Shown piece by piece: positions 1-9,128 of a stretch of DNA of 64,000 nucleotides. A program made the position numbers and the translations under genes. The stretch's first letter is position 1. Every line of letters begins with the position of its first letter. Source of the stretch: CALBPI01 sp038531945 (GTDB taxonomy: Bacteria > Pseudomonadota > Gammaproteobacteria > Steroidobacterales > Woeseiaceae); the NCBI GenBank assembly GCA_038531945.1, contig JBCBBH010000001.1, positions 434,001-498,000 of the forward strand. The letters are read 5' to 3'. The notes beneath the pieces are model-generated. The model did not search any database. It was given only the letters and a program-made list of their open reading frames with translations, and was not told the origin of the DNA.

Positions 1-501
1 GCGCTTGTGTTCTTCGGACCGCTAGCGGCCGCAGTGGCGCTGTATTACACCGGCAATATCCGCGGTGGGCAGGTCAACTATGGCGAGCTCCTGGAACCGG
101 CTTTGTCACTGGACGAGAAATTACACTTCGACACAGGAACTCGAGGTAGGTGGACACTGCTTCTTGTCGTCGGTGGCGCGTGCGAAGAAACGTGCGAGAA
201 AACTCTGATCGACCTCAGACAGATTCGTCTGGCAACCGGCCGCGAAATCGAGCGAATTGAGCGGATGGTCGTCAGCGACGAACCAATCGCGGCTGAGGTC
301 ATCGAAGCGCATCCGGGGTTACATGTTATTGGTCCTGGCGAGAACGTGGCGTTAATCAGCGCGATTCAGCCGCTGCAACGCGAGCGAGTCTACATCATCG
401 ACCCCGTCGGTAACGTCATTTTGAGCTATCCGACACAACCGGAACGCAAACCGTTTCTGAAAGATCTGCGCAAACTGCTCAAATTGTCGAGGATCGGTTA
501 A
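1..501 (+). CDS. SCO-like membrane-anchored thioredoxin-fold protein (5' end outside window)
   Basis: The frame is open to the window edge, so the true start may lie upstream; the first in-window start codon is GTG at 7. The visible N-terminus is one hydrophobic segment (FFGPLAAAVALYY), followed by a thioredoxin-like domain with a CxxxC pair (ACEETC), the spacing used by SCO copper chaperones. I do not see the proline after the second Cys or the distal His of classical SCO proteins. Small proteins like this usually sit in cytochrome c oxidase clusters, so a role in oxidase assembly in the inner membrane facing the periplasm is likely but inferred. The histidine kinase gene starts 6 bases downstream. 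Confidence 0.6.
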   Translation, partial: ALVFFGPLAAAVALYYTGNIRGGQVNYGELLEPALSLDEKLHFDTGTRGRWTLLLVVGGACEETCEKTLIDLRQIRLATGREIERIERMVVSDEPIAAEVIEAHPGLHVIGPGENVALISAIQPLQRERVYIIDPVGNVILSYPTQPERKPFLKDLRKLLKLSRIG

Positions 502-507
502 CCGACA

Positions 508-2610
508 ATGCACCGAACGCCCACAACCGGAGTCCTGCTATGGACCGGCCTTGTCGGGTATGCGCTGTTGCTCATCGCCGAGCGCTTTATATTCGTTCCC
601 GGACCGAACATCACGGTCGCATGGCTCGGGACGGGCTGGTTAGCAGCAGGACTGGTCGTACACCATGTCAGAGTGTGGCCACTCGGCCTCAGCATCACGT
701 TCTTTATGACCATCGTTTGGTATTTGACCATCTACGACAGTTTGTTGACGGACGCTTTATGGGCCGCCACTTCGACCCTGCTTACCGCCCTGATGATCGG
801 TGGATCCGTCGAACTCTTTCTCCGACCCGAGCACAGAGGCGCCGTCGCGCAGTACATATTTCCGTTGATGGCATTAATGACATTCCTGACTATGGTCGGG
901 TATGGGCTCGGCTCGTATTGGTGGCTCACAGACCGATACTCTGTCGAAGACTCCCCGCTTGCCAACGCCCTTGGCATCTGTATTGGCTCAGCCACAGCCG
1001 CGAGTGTCGGAATTCTGCTCGGTATGCCGGTACGGCGCGGCTTGCGCCGCTCCACGGGCCGCTGGTTCATGACACTACTCGCGACAGCCGTGTTGATGGT
1101 GAGCGCATCGGTTGCGGTCGCGCGTTTCCCGCAGAACTGGTTCGAAATTCTGGAGCCCTACCAGTACACGTGGCGAACACTCGCGGTTTGCGGCGGCGTC
1201 TTGCTGACGCTTATTGCCGGTCCCGTGCAGGTCGCCGTGACGCTGCTGGTCATGGTCATCGTGGTCGGTGCGCTCCTGAAAGAGCGCGTGCTCTCTTTGC
1301 CGAATGCTCAGGAAGGGCTGGTCGTGTTCGTGGAGGGGCAGGCCCTGATCGTCGCGATCACGGCGATCACATTGCTGTGCACTGCGCTGATGAACAGCCA
1401 GCGCCGGACGCGACGGTTGGCGGGAGCGAACCGCGAGATCGCACAATGGGTCCAGCAGGCACACGCTAATATTCCGAAGCATCTCGTACATGCAAGAATT
1501 TCACAGATCGAGCGCGCATTGGCGGTTGCAGGCGACTACTGCGGCGCCTCGGTCTGCGCTATTTATCACTGCGAAGCACTGTCACGGGATGAAATCGTTC
1601 TGAGTATTGAACAGGTATGGACGAGTGCTGACGATCCGTCCGTCTCCACGAGCGTTCTCTCGCCGACCATCGACTCTCGACAGCATTTGGGTTTGCGTGA
1701 CCAACTCTTAAAGCGGGAATTGTGGTTTCTGCAGGCGGAGTCCAAGTCACGCACCTCCTGGGCAACCGCTTTTGTGGAGGACTTACGACTGCAGGTCAGC
1801 ATCATGCCGATGGCGTTCGACGGCGCGTTGGTCGGTGTGCTGGTCATGGTCAGTCACCCTCGCGCGCGAATCCGGGATTTCGATGTCGACTCGCTGCTGG
1901 GGACGATTCGCGATCATTATCTTGGCTACCACAACCATGCGGCAGCGGTTCGTTCGATGTCGCTGTATCAAAAGCAGCTCCGCGAACTTACTGCGAGGCT
2001 CTCTGACTCAGCGGAACAGGTCCGACGGCAGACGTCGGTAGAACTACACGATGGTTTGGTGCAGAAGCTTGCCGTCGCACGTATGAAGCTCGGCGAGCTG
2101 AGTATTCGGAAAGTATCGCCGCCGGAGACGATCAACGCGATTACCGAAATCGTCGATGATGCGTTGTCCGAGACGCGCGGCATCATCCGTGACCTGTCGA
2201 CATCTGTGCTGTACGAGCTAGGACTGATTCCTGCGTTGCAGGAATTGACGCAAACGCTCGACCAAGTCGGGGACGTCGCAATTTCACTCGAAGAAAAGGG
2301 AGAGCGAGTTCATCTCAGTGAACCCTTGCGAGTAATGATATTCACGACAATCCGCGAGCTGATTGAAAACGCAAGACTCCACGCTGACTGCAGCAACCTC
2401 TGGATCGTTGTGCACTGGGACAACGTTCGCGGCATTTCTTCGATAGAGGTTAGCGACGATGGTACTGAGCAGGGATGGTGGCTCGGCAAGAGTGTCTCCG
2501 CCGACCTGGGGCTGGGAATTGCCGGAGTTAGCGAACAGCTCCGTCGTTTCGGTTATGAGCTCAAATTCGATTTTCGCCCGGGCGGCGGCACAAGGGCCGT
2601 GATAACCTGA
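508..2610 (+). CDS. Membrane sensor histidine kinase, NarL/DegS-type (HisKA_3)
   Basis: A 700-residue protein. Residues about 10-300 hold many hydrophobic segments, about eight to ten membrane helices. Residues about 320-490 look like a degenerate GAF-type sensory region. The dimerisation/phosphoacceptor helix has ELHDGLVQ with His514. The ATPase domain has its N box at RELIENA (Asn621), a D box SDDG and a C-terminal glycine-rich stretch. This is the HPK7 arrangement that pairs with LuxR-type regulators, and such a regulator follows 60 bases downstream. The signal is unknown. The many-helix sensor and the oxidase-assembly neighbour make a redox or membrane-state signal possible, but that is inference. 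Confidence 0.88.
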   Translation: MHRTPTTGVLLWTGLVGYALLLIAERFIFVPGPNITVAWLGTGWLAAGLVVHHVRVWPLGLSITFFMTIVWYLTIYDSLLTDALWAATSTLLTALMIGGSVELFLRPEHRGAVAQYIFPLMALMTFLTMVGYGLGSYWWLTDRYSVEDSPLANALGICIGSATAASVGILLGMPVRRGLRRSTGRWFMTLLATAVLMVSASVAVARFPQNWFEILEPYQYTWRTLAVCGGVLLTLIAGPVQVAVTLLVMVIVVGALLKERVLSLPNAQEGLVVFVEGQALIVAITAITLLCTALMNSQRRTRRLAGANREIAQWVQQAHANIPKHLVHARISQIERALAVAGDYCGASVCAIYHCEALSRDEIVLSIEQVWTSADDPSVSTSVLSPTIDSRQHLGLRDQLLKRELWFLQAESKSRTSWATAFVEDLRLQVSIMPMAFDGALVGVLVMVSHPRARIRDFDVDSLLGTIRDHYLGYHNHAAAVRSMSLYQKQLRELTARLSDSAEQVRRQTSVELHDGLVQKLAVARMKLGELSIRKVSPPETINAITEIVDDALSETRGIIRDLSTSVLYELGLIPALQELTQTLDQVGDVAISLEEKGERVHLSEPLRVMIFTTIRELIENARLHADCSNLWIVVHWDNVRGISSIEVSDDGTEQGWWLGKSVSADLGLGIAGVSEQLRRFGYELKFDFRPGGGTRAVIT

Positions 2611-2670
2611 GGTCAGCAGAGGCGGCCATTTGTCTCAATTCCTGACTCAAGATTCAGGGGGAGGTGCCTT

Positions 2671-3291
2671 GTGACCATAAGAATCGCAATTGTTGATGAC
2701 CATCAACTCGTCCGCGATGGTCTTGCGTCGTTGCTTCAGGACTTGGACACCGATGTTGAGATTGTTGGACAAGGCGCCAATGGGGCCGAAGCGGTGCTAA
2801 TCGCGGAGCAAGAGCAGCCCGACATCATGCTGATGGACGTTGCAATGCCGGACATCAACGGCATTGATGCGACCCAAACCATCCGAGAGATTGCGCCAAA
2901 CGTGCGCGTTATCGCCGTTACGATGCACGCAGAAAGGAGCTTCATCACGGGCATGCTGGGCGCCGGCGCTATGGGGTATATCCGGAAGGAGTCGGCGTTT
3001 GAAGAAATTTCGACGGCGATCGAGGAAGTTATCGAGGGCCGTGTTCATCTCGGCGCTGGCATCGAAGAGATCGCCAGCGACCATGGACGCAGCGATTCGT
3101 TGAGCGCTCGGGAAACCGAAGTCCTGACAATGATCGCCGAGGGCAAAAAAACTCGGGAAATCGCTGCGGAGCTATTCTTGAGCGAGAAGACGGTCGAGAC
3201 ACATCGACGACAAATCAGCAGGAAACTCAAGATTTCGAGTGTTGCAGAATTGACGAAGTATGCGATTCGACGAAATCTAACGTCTGTCTAA
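2671..3291 (+). CDS. LuxR/NarL-family response regulator
   Basis: A 206-residue regulator starting with GTG, preceded by a strong GGGGGAGG ribosome site. The receiver domain (1-120) has the acidic pair Asp9-Asp10 and phosphoacceptor Asp56 (LMDVAMP). The C-terminal LuxR helix-turn-helix (about 141-200) carries SARETEVL, REIAAELFLSEKTVETH and KLKI. It is almost certainly the partner of the histidine kinase immediately upstream. Target genes are unknown; the receiver-like gene downstream, behind an FNR-type box, is a candidate in the same circuit. Confidence 0.92.
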   Translation: MTIRIAIVDDHQLVRDGLASLLQDLDTDVEIVGQGANGAEAVLIAEQEQPDIMLMDVAMPDINGIDATQTIREIAPNVRVIAVTMHAERSFITGMLGAGAMGYIRKESAFEEISTAIEEVIEGRVHLGAGIEEIASDHGRSDSLSARETEVLTMIAEGKKTREIAAELFLSEKTVETHRRQISRKLKISSVAELTKYAIRRNLTSV

Positions 3292-3294
3292 GTA

Positions 3295-3466
3295 AAAACC
3301 CTGATATGCCGTTCGTTTCTGGTGAAATCAGACTATATTAAACATAATAATTCTAAAACTTGATATAAATCAATGTTTTAGATCTGACGCCGCTTCGATT
3401 AGACAGATTTGTACATCTATCCTTCTGTTTTTTCTGTCGTTTTTTCCGCTTCCGAATCAGGGTTTT
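3295..3466. repeat. Long-range 11-bp inverted repeat flanking an AT-rich intergenic region
   Basis: AAAACCCTGAT at 3295-3305, just after the response-regulator stop, is exactly complementary to ATCAGGGTTTT at 3456-3466. The 150 bases between are strongly AT-rich and contain the FNR-type box. The arms could pair in a transcript or mark two binding half-sites. Function unknown. Confidence 0.45.
3360..3373 (+). promoter_or_regulatory. Perfect FNR/ANR-type box
   Basis: TTGATATAAATCAA matches the CRP/FNR-superfamily consensus TTGAT-N4-ATCAA at every defined base and is fully palindromic. It lies in an AT-rich gap with its centre about 165 bases before the ATG at 3532. For a class II promoter the start of transcription would be near 3408. 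No clear -10 hexamer can be assigned. Confidence 0.7.
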
Positions 3467-3531
3467 CACCGATACCGAGCCCCTGCGTCTAGGAGTAGCC
3501 TAACAACTCTCGGGAAAGGTCAGTCCATGGA

Positions 3532-3981
3532 ATGGGCGCAAACTTTAGGGAAAAAAGCTTGGCAACGACTGGTGCAATGCTCTTCGTACCGCAAGGTACA
3601 CGGCAAACGGGATCGCCACAGATACGACAGCGGAGTGTACTTATCTGTGATCCGTCCCGCGGCCTTTGCAGGACTATCGCACAAATCGTGAACGGTCTCG
3701 GGGTCCAGGCGGTCGCTGCCACGGATGGTGGCGCCGCAATCCGCCTCGGCGCCATGCACGCACCTGATCTGATTCTCCATGCGGAGAACATGGCTGGCCT
3801 ACGTGCAATGGATTTTCTCGACGCCGGACTTGGCCATCTCTTGAATCGTCGCGTGTTGCTTGTCGATCGACGCACTCGCGGCTTGCCTCGGTGGCTACCG
3901 GTCATCAAAACCCCTTTAGATGTCGAACGATGCCAGAAGGAACTCGTTGGGCTTCTGAACTGTATGGAACAGTCAGGCTAA
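3532..3981 (+). CDS. Stand-alone degenerate receiver (pseudo-receiver) protein
   Basis: A 149-residue protein. From about residue 33 it follows the CheY pattern: VLICDPSRGLCRTIAQIV, then a beta-2 to alpha-2 stretch, then PDLILHAENMAG where a receiver has PDLILLDINMPG. The phosphoacceptor Asp is therefore replaced by Ala, and only one of the two N-terminal acidic residues remains. The conserved Lys survives (VIKTPLD). There is no output domain. It would act as a phosphorylation-independent protein-interaction module, possibly a connector for the upstream two-component pair. ATG 3577 is an alternative start. A rho-independent terminator follows at 4014. Confidence 0.6.
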   Translation: MGANFREKSLATTGAMLFVPQGTRQTGSPQIRQRSVLICDPSRGLCRTIAQIVNGLGVQAVAATDGGAAIRLGAMHAPDLILHAENMAGLRAMDFLDAGLGHLLNRRVLLVDRRTRGLPRWLPVIKTPLDVERCQKELVGLLNCMEQSG

Positions 3982-4013
3982 TCCTCTCCCTTTCCGCCTG
4001 ATTGATCTCCTCC

Positions 4014-4039
4014 AAGCCCCGGCAACGGGGCTTTTTTTT
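4014..4039 (+). terminator. Rho-independent terminator after the pseudo-receiver gene
   Basis: A 7-bp stem AAGCCCC/GGGGCTT closes a six-base loop and runs into eight T residues. It lies between the receiver-like gene and uvrD, and argues against a uvrD start upstream of 4095. Confidence 0.92.
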
Positions 4040-4094
4040 GGCTACCATGAGCGTCCGCGACCCGCCGAATCACACGAGCCACTGCAAGCAACCT

Positions 4095-6269
4095 ATGGAT
4101 GTCACCGCTCTCCTCGAAGGACTAAATGACGCGCAGCGTGATGCTGTCAGCGCACCACAAGAGCCTGTGCTCGTTGTTGCTGGCGCCGGCAGCGGCAAGA
4201 CCCGGGTGTTGGTGCACAGAGCCGCATGGCTCATGCAAGTCGAGCACATCTCGCCGCAGAGTCTGCTCGCCGTTACATTCACCAACAAAGCGGCCAGTGA
4301 AATGCGTGCACGCATTGAACAGCTCATCGCGATGCCGGCCCGCCATCTGTGGATTGGGACATTTCATGGACTGGCGCATCGCTTGTTGCGCCGACACTGG
4401 CAGGAAGCGGGCCTAGTACAAAATTTTCAGATTCTCGATAGCGCCGATCAGGACCGCCTGATCAAGCGTCTATTGCGCGAGAGCAGCGCCGCCGACAGCG
4501 AATGGTCACCACGTGAAGTGAAGAGCTTCATAAACGGCGCAAAGGACGAAGGACTCCGACCGGATCACATGGACGGTGGCGGTGACCCGAATCGCAAACG
4601 ACTGATCGAGTTCTACGCCGATTACCACGCCGCATGCGAACGAAGCGGTGTCATCGACTTTGCGGAAATCCTGCTGCGCGCCCACGAATTGTGGCGAGAC
4701 AACGCCGAGTTGTTGGCGCATTACCAAAGACGCTTCCGTCACATCCTTGTTGATGAGTTCCAGGACACCAACGCCATTCAATATGCTTGGATCAAATTGC
4801 TGACTGGCGGTGGGGGCATGCCTTTCGCGGTGGGAGATGACGACCAGTCAATCTACCGGTGGCGTGGCGCAAAAATTGAACATATAGGTGGTTTTTCCAA
4901 GGACTTTCCAGGAACCCGGGTCGTCAAGCTGGAGCAGAATTATCGTTCGACCGGCAACATCCTGAACGCTGCAAACGCGATCATTGCCAACAACGGAGGA
5001 CGGCTCGGCAAGAATCTGTGGACGGACGGAAAAGACGGCGCGCCCATCAAGCTCTACGCCGCATTCAACGAACGCGATGAAGCGGATTTTATTGTCAATC
5101 GGCTCAAAGACTGGATCGCTCAGGGACAAAGGCGCGATGACGCCGCCATTCTGTATCGCTCGAACGCGCAGTCACGAGTGCTCGAAGAGATGCTGCTCAA
5201 CGCCCGAATTCCATATCGCGTCTACGGCGGCCTGCGTTTCTTCGAGCGGCAGGAGATCAAGGATGTGTTGGCTTATCTCAGGTTGATCAGCAATCGCGAC
5301 GATGACGCCGCGTTCGAGCGCGTCGTCAACGTGCCCGCACGTGGCATCGGCGCACGCAGCGTTGAGGCGATGCGCAGTTACGCGCGCGCCAACGCCTGTT
5401 CGCTCTGGCGCGCCGCAGGTGCCGTAGCATCGGATCCGATGGCGGGCAGAAGCGCCAAAGCGATTCATCGCTTCATCACACTCATCGAAACGATGGCAGC
5501 GACCTGTGACAGCCTGGACCTGCATGAAAAAGTCGACCAGGTCATTCACAGCAGTGATTTGGCCTCTCACTACCGCAAGGAAGGTGAGGAAAAGGCCGCG
5601 ACACGCATTGAGAACATCGAAGAGTTAGTCAGCGCCGCGCGTGGATTCGCACCTGAAGATGCGGACGAAACAGAGGACATGTCAGAACTCGACGCGTTTT
5701 TGGCCCACGCCGCGCTCGAGGCGGGCGAGGGCCAGGCCGATGCCTGGGAAGACTGTGTGCAACTAATGACATTGCACTCGGCGAAAGGGCTCGAATTTCC
5801 GTTGGTCTTCATTTGTGGCATGGAAGACGGGCTGTTCCCACATCAACGATCCGTCACCGATCCGGCTGGACTCGAAGAGGAACGAAGACTCTGTTATGTC
5901 GGATGCACGCGCGCAATGCAGGAGTTGTATCTGACCTATGCCGAACAACGTCGACTGCATGGCATGGACAGTTTCGGCGCACCGTCGCGCTTCATTCGAG
6001 AGATTCCCAACGCACTCCTCGAAGAAATCCGTCCGCGCGCCAACCTGCAACGACCGATGAGCTCACCAGCGCGACAATCGCAGGGCAACCGCCTGATCGA
6101 TGACACGCCGGCAGTTCAGTTGGGGCGTCCGGTTCGGCATGCGAAGTTCGGCGACGGGGTCATCCTGAACTGCGAGGGCCAGGGTGCTCACACGCGCGTC
6201 TGGGTGAACTTCGAGTCCGCCGGGACCAAATGCCTGATGCTGAACTACGCCAACCTTGAGTTAATGTAG
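4095..6269 (+). CDS. uvrD: DNA helicase II (UvrD, superfamily 1A, 3'-5')
   Basis: A 724-residue helicase of nucleotide excision and mismatch repair. The start ATG 4095 gives MDVTALLEGLND, aligned with E. coli MDVSYLLDSLND; upstream in-frame codons would place the terminator inside the gene. Walker A AGAGSGKT has Lys35 and motif II DEFQD has Asp220-Glu221, the same positions as in E. coli. Other motifs are GDDDQSIYRWRGA, QNYRST and TLHSAKGLEFPLVF. The C-terminal Tudor-like module begins at VRHAKFGDGVI. trkA follows 11 bases downstream. Confidence 0.97.
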   Translation: MDVTALLEGLNDAQRDAVSAPQEPVLVVAGAGSGKTRVLVHRAAWLMQVEHISPQSLLAVTFTNKAASEMRARIEQLIAMPARHLWIGTFHGLAHRLLRRHWQEAGLVQNFQILDSADQDRLIKRLLRESSAADSEWSPREVKSFINGAKDEGLRPDHMDGGGDPNRKRLIEFYADYHAACERSGVIDFAEILLRAHELWRDNAELLAHYQRRFRHILVDEFQDTNAIQYAWIKLLTGGGGMPFAVGDDDQSIYRWRGAKIEHIGGFSKDFPGTRVVKLEQNYRSTGNILNAANAIIANNGGRLGKNLWTDGKDGAPIKLYAAFNERDEADFIVNRLKDWIAQGQRRDDAAILYRSNAQSRVLEEMLLNARIPYRVYGGLRFFERQEIKDVLAYLRLISNRDDDAAFERVVNVPARGIGARSVEAMRSYARANACSLWRAAGAVASDPMAGRSAKAIHRFITLIETMAATCDSLDLHEKVDQVIHSSDLASHYRKEGEEKAATRIENIEELVSAARGFAPEDADETEDMSELDAFLAHAALEAGEGQADAWEDCVQLMTLHSAKGLEFPLVFICGMEDGLFPHQRSVTDPAGLEEERRLCYVGCTRAMQELYLTYAEQRRLHGMDSFGAPSRFIREIPNALLEEIRPRANLQRPMSSPARQSQGNRLIDDTPAVQLGRPVRHAKFGDGVILNCEGQGAHTRVWVNFESAGTKCLMLNYANLELM

Positions 6270-6280
6270 AATCTCGGGCG

Positions 6281-7657
6281 ATGAAGATCCTAATTCTAGG
6301 TGCGGGTCAGGTCGGTGCGAGCGCCGCACAACACTTGTCTCGCGAAGAGTCGAACGACGTTACCGTCGTGGACATGAACGCCGAAGTGTTGCGTGAGCTA
6401 CAGGATCGACTCGACATTCGCACCGTTGTCGGCCATGCCAGCTATCCAGACGTGCTCGAACGCGCTGGTGGTCGCGATGCGGATATCATCATCGCGCTAA
6501 CGGATTCGGACGAAACCAATATGGTCGCGTGCCAGGTGGCTTACTCCATGTTCCGAACACCGACCAAGATCGCGCGGATTCGGGCGGCCGAGTACATGAC
6601 AGCAGAGAAACTGTTCGCCCAGGAATCGATGCCGGTGGATGTGCGCATCAGTCCCGAGCAACTGGTCTGCGAATATGTCGAACAGTTGATTTTGTATCCC
6701 GGCGCCTTACAGGTGCTTGAGTTCGCAGATGACCGCGTCCGGCTCGTTGGCGCACGCGCCGATCGCGATGGTTTGCTTGTGGGACAGCAGCTGAAGAACA
6801 TAAAAGAGCACCATCCCAATACCGAAGCGCGAATCGCGGCCATCTATCGCGATGGACGGTCGATCGAACCACACGGTGATACGGTTATCCGCGAAGGTGA
6901 CGAGGTGTTCTTCATCGCTGCGCGAAAGGACATCCGCGTGTTCATGAGCGAGATGCGCAAACTGGAGGATCCGGTTCGGAGGGTCATCATCGCTGGTGGC
7001 GGCAACATCGGCTTGCGACTGGCGCAAACCCTCGAACCAACCAATCAGGTCAAGATCATCGAGCGCAATCCTGAGCGGGCGCGCGTTATCTCCGAACAAC
7101 TGTCGAAAGCCATCGTGCTCAATGGCGACGCTGCCAACGAGGACTTGTTGCTCGAAGAGAATATCGACAGCACGGACGTGTTCTGCGCACTGACAAATGC
7201 GGAAGAGGCCAACATTCTATCGGCGATGCTGGCGCGCCGATTGGGTGCAAACAAGGTCATGGCGTTGATCAATCGGCCAAGCTACGCAGAGCTTATGGAG
7301 TCAGGCAGTATCGACATCGCATTATCTCCGCAACAGATTACGATCGGTTCGTTGCTCGCACACGTAAGGCGGGGCGATGTCGTTAAGGTGCATTCGCTTC
7401 GTCGCGGCGCGGCGGAGGCCATTGAGGCGATTGCCCATGGTGCCAGCGGCACCAGCAAAGTCGTCGGCAAGACCATCGAGAGTCTGGCGCTACCCAAAGG
7501 TGCGTCGATCGCCGCCTTGGTTCGCGGTGACGAAGTCATCATCGCGCACCACGACACCGTGATCGAAGCGGACGACCACGTGATTATTTTCCTGAGCGAC
7601 CGGCGCAAGATTGACGAGGTCGAGTCATTGTTCCAGGTCGGCGTGTCGTTCCTCTAA
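6281..7657 (+). CDS. trkA: Trk potassium uptake system NAD-binding subunit TrkA
   Basis: A 458-residue cytoplasmic peripheral protein, the same length as E. coli TrkA. It has two RCK modules, each with a Rossmann NAD-binding start (GAGQVGASAA near residue 7 and GGGNIGLRLA near residue 240) and each followed by a TrkA-C domain. It gates the TrkH channel according to NAD(H)/nucleotide binding. It sits 11 bases after uvrD and 16 bases before trkH. Confidence 0.96.
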   Translation: MKILILGAGQVGASAAQHLSREESNDVTVVDMNAEVLRELQDRLDIRTVVGHASYPDVLERAGGRDADIIIALTDSDETNMVACQVAYSMFRTPTKIARIRAAEYMTAEKLFAQESMPVDVRISPEQLVCEYVEQLILYPGALQVLEFADDRVRLVGARADRDGLLVGQQLKNIKEHHPNTEARIAAIYRDGRSIEPHGDTVIREGDEVFFIAARKDIRVFMSEMRKLEDPVRRVIIAGGGNIGLRLAQTLEPTNQVKIIERNPERARVISEQLSKAIVLNGDAANEDLLLEENIDSTDVFCALTNAEEANILSAMLARRLGANKVMALINRPSYAELMESGSIDIALSPQQITIGSLLAHVRRGDVVKVHSLRRGAAEAIEAIAHGASGTSKVVGKTIESLALPKGASIAALVRGDEVIIAHHDTVIEADDHVIIFLSDRRKIDEVESLFQVGVSFL

Positions 7658-7673
7658 GCGCGTACCTACACCT

Positions 7674-9125
7674 GTGAATTGGTCGGTCATACAACGCATT
7701 CTCGGTTTGTTGCTGACTATGTTCAGCGTAGCGATGCTACCGCCGATCGCAGTCTCTTTGATCTTCGACGACGGCGTGTGGCAGCCGTTCTTCTATTCGT
7801 TCCTGTTGATTCTCACGCTCGGCGTGTTGTTATTTTTGCCGGTACGAAATGCGCGCAAGGACCTCCGACTCCGCGACGGTTTCCTGGTTGTTGCATCGTT
7901 CTGGCTGGTGCTGGGCACCATTGGCGCGATGCCGCTATGGCTGTCGCCCGAACCGAGCATGACGTTGACCGAAGCCGTGTTTGAGTCGATTTCCGGACTG
8001 ACAACCACCGGCGCGACGGTGATTATTGGGTTAGACGGCTTGCCGCAATCGATTCTGTTCTACCGCCAGCAGCTGCAGTGGTTGGGCGGCATGGGGATCA
8101 TCGTTCTCGCGGTCGCGGTCCTGCCGATGCTCGGCGTAGGCGGGATGCAGCTGTATCGCGCCGAAACGCCGGGGCCCGTAAAAGACACCAAACTGACACC
8201 GCGAATTACCGAGACCGCCAAAGCCCTGTGGTATGTCTATCTCGGATTCACAGTGTTTTGCGCGCTCGCCTATTGGCTGGCCGGAATGGGTGTGTTTGAC
8301 GCGATCTGCCACAGCTTCTCGACGGTCGCGATCGGTGGGTTCTCAACACACGACCTCAGCATCGGGCACTTCAATAGCCCAGCTATCGAAAGCGTTGCGA
8401 TCGGCTTCATGATGCTGGCGGGAATCAATTTCTCGCTACATTTTTTTGCATGGCGCAACAATTCCATTAGCCACTACTTTGAGGATCCGGAATGTCGGGC
8501 GTATGCCTTCATCCTGATCACACTCAGCGTCGTCGTCTGTGTCGGCCTACTCAATACACAAACGATCGACGGGCCAGGGCAGACGATTCTCGACAGTGCC
8601 TTTCAGGCAGTGTCGATGGCGACCACGACAGGATTCACCACCGCAAATTACGCTGCCTGGCCCGGTGCAATTCCAGTATTGCTAATCTTCGCGAGTTTTA
8701 TCGGTGGCTGCGCAGGCTCAACCGCGGGCGGGATCAAAGTCATGCGCGCATTGCTGCTGTACCGTCAGGGCGCGCGTGAGATTGCACGACTGGTCCACCC
8801 AAGCGCAGAAATCCCCGTCAAGATTGGCAAGAAGGCCGTGTCACGAAAAATCGTGGAAGCGGTTTGGGGATTCTTCGCTGTGTACATTGTCGTGTTCGTC
8901 GCGATTCTGCTGGCGCTACTCAGCACCGGTCTGGATCAGGAGAGTGCATTTGCAGCGGTGGCAGCGACGCTGAACAATCTCGGTCCCGGGCTTGGTGAGG
9001 TGACCAGCGGCTTCATGAATGTGTCGCCAGCCGGTCAATGGATCTGCATTGTTGCAATGGTGCTGGGGCGTCTGGAGATTTTCACGCTGTTGGTGCTGAT
9101 CACACCGACGTTCTGGCGACGTTGA
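7674..9125 (+). CDS. trkH: Trk potassium uptake membrane subunit TrkH
   Basis: A 483-residue polytopic inner-membrane protein, as long as E. coli TrkH. Start GTG 7674 is chosen because the next residues (NWSVIQRILGLLLTMFS) match the family's N-terminus; an upstream in-frame start would overlap trkA. Selectivity-filter glycine motifs are visible (TTTGATV, AIGGFSTHD, TTTGFTTANY and near LGPGLGEV). With TrkA it forms the constitutive low-affinity K+ uptake system. Confidence 0.96.
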   Translation: MNWSVIQRILGLLLTMFSVAMLPPIAVSLIFDDGVWQPFFYSFLLILTLGVLLFLPVRNARKDLRLRDGFLVVASFWLVLGTIGAMPLWLSPEPSMTLTEAVFESISGLTTTGATVIIGLDGLPQSILFYRQQLQWLGGMGIIVLAVAVLPMLGVGGMQLYRAETPGPVKDTKLTPRITETAKALWYVYLGFTVFCALAYWLAGMGVFDAICHSFSTVAIGGFSTHDLSIGHFNSPAIESVAIGFMMLAGINFSLHFFAWRNNSISHYFEDPECRAYAFILITLSVVVCVGLLNTQTIDGPGQTILDSAFQAVSMATTTGFTTANYAAWPGAIPVLLIFASFIGGCAGSTAGGIKVMRALLLYRQGAREIARLVHPSAEIPVKIGKKAVSRKIVEAVWGFFAVYIVVFVAILLALLSTGLDQESAFAAVAATLNNLGPGLGEVTSGFMNVSPAGQWICIVAMVLGRLEIFTLLVLITPTFWRR

Positions 9126-9128
9126 CCG

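Noticed and set aside
3527..3691. A 54-residue ORF with better ribosome-site spacing than the pseudo-receiver start
   Set aside because: No family resemblance, and it overlaps the receiver-like frame, which has a clear fold pattern.
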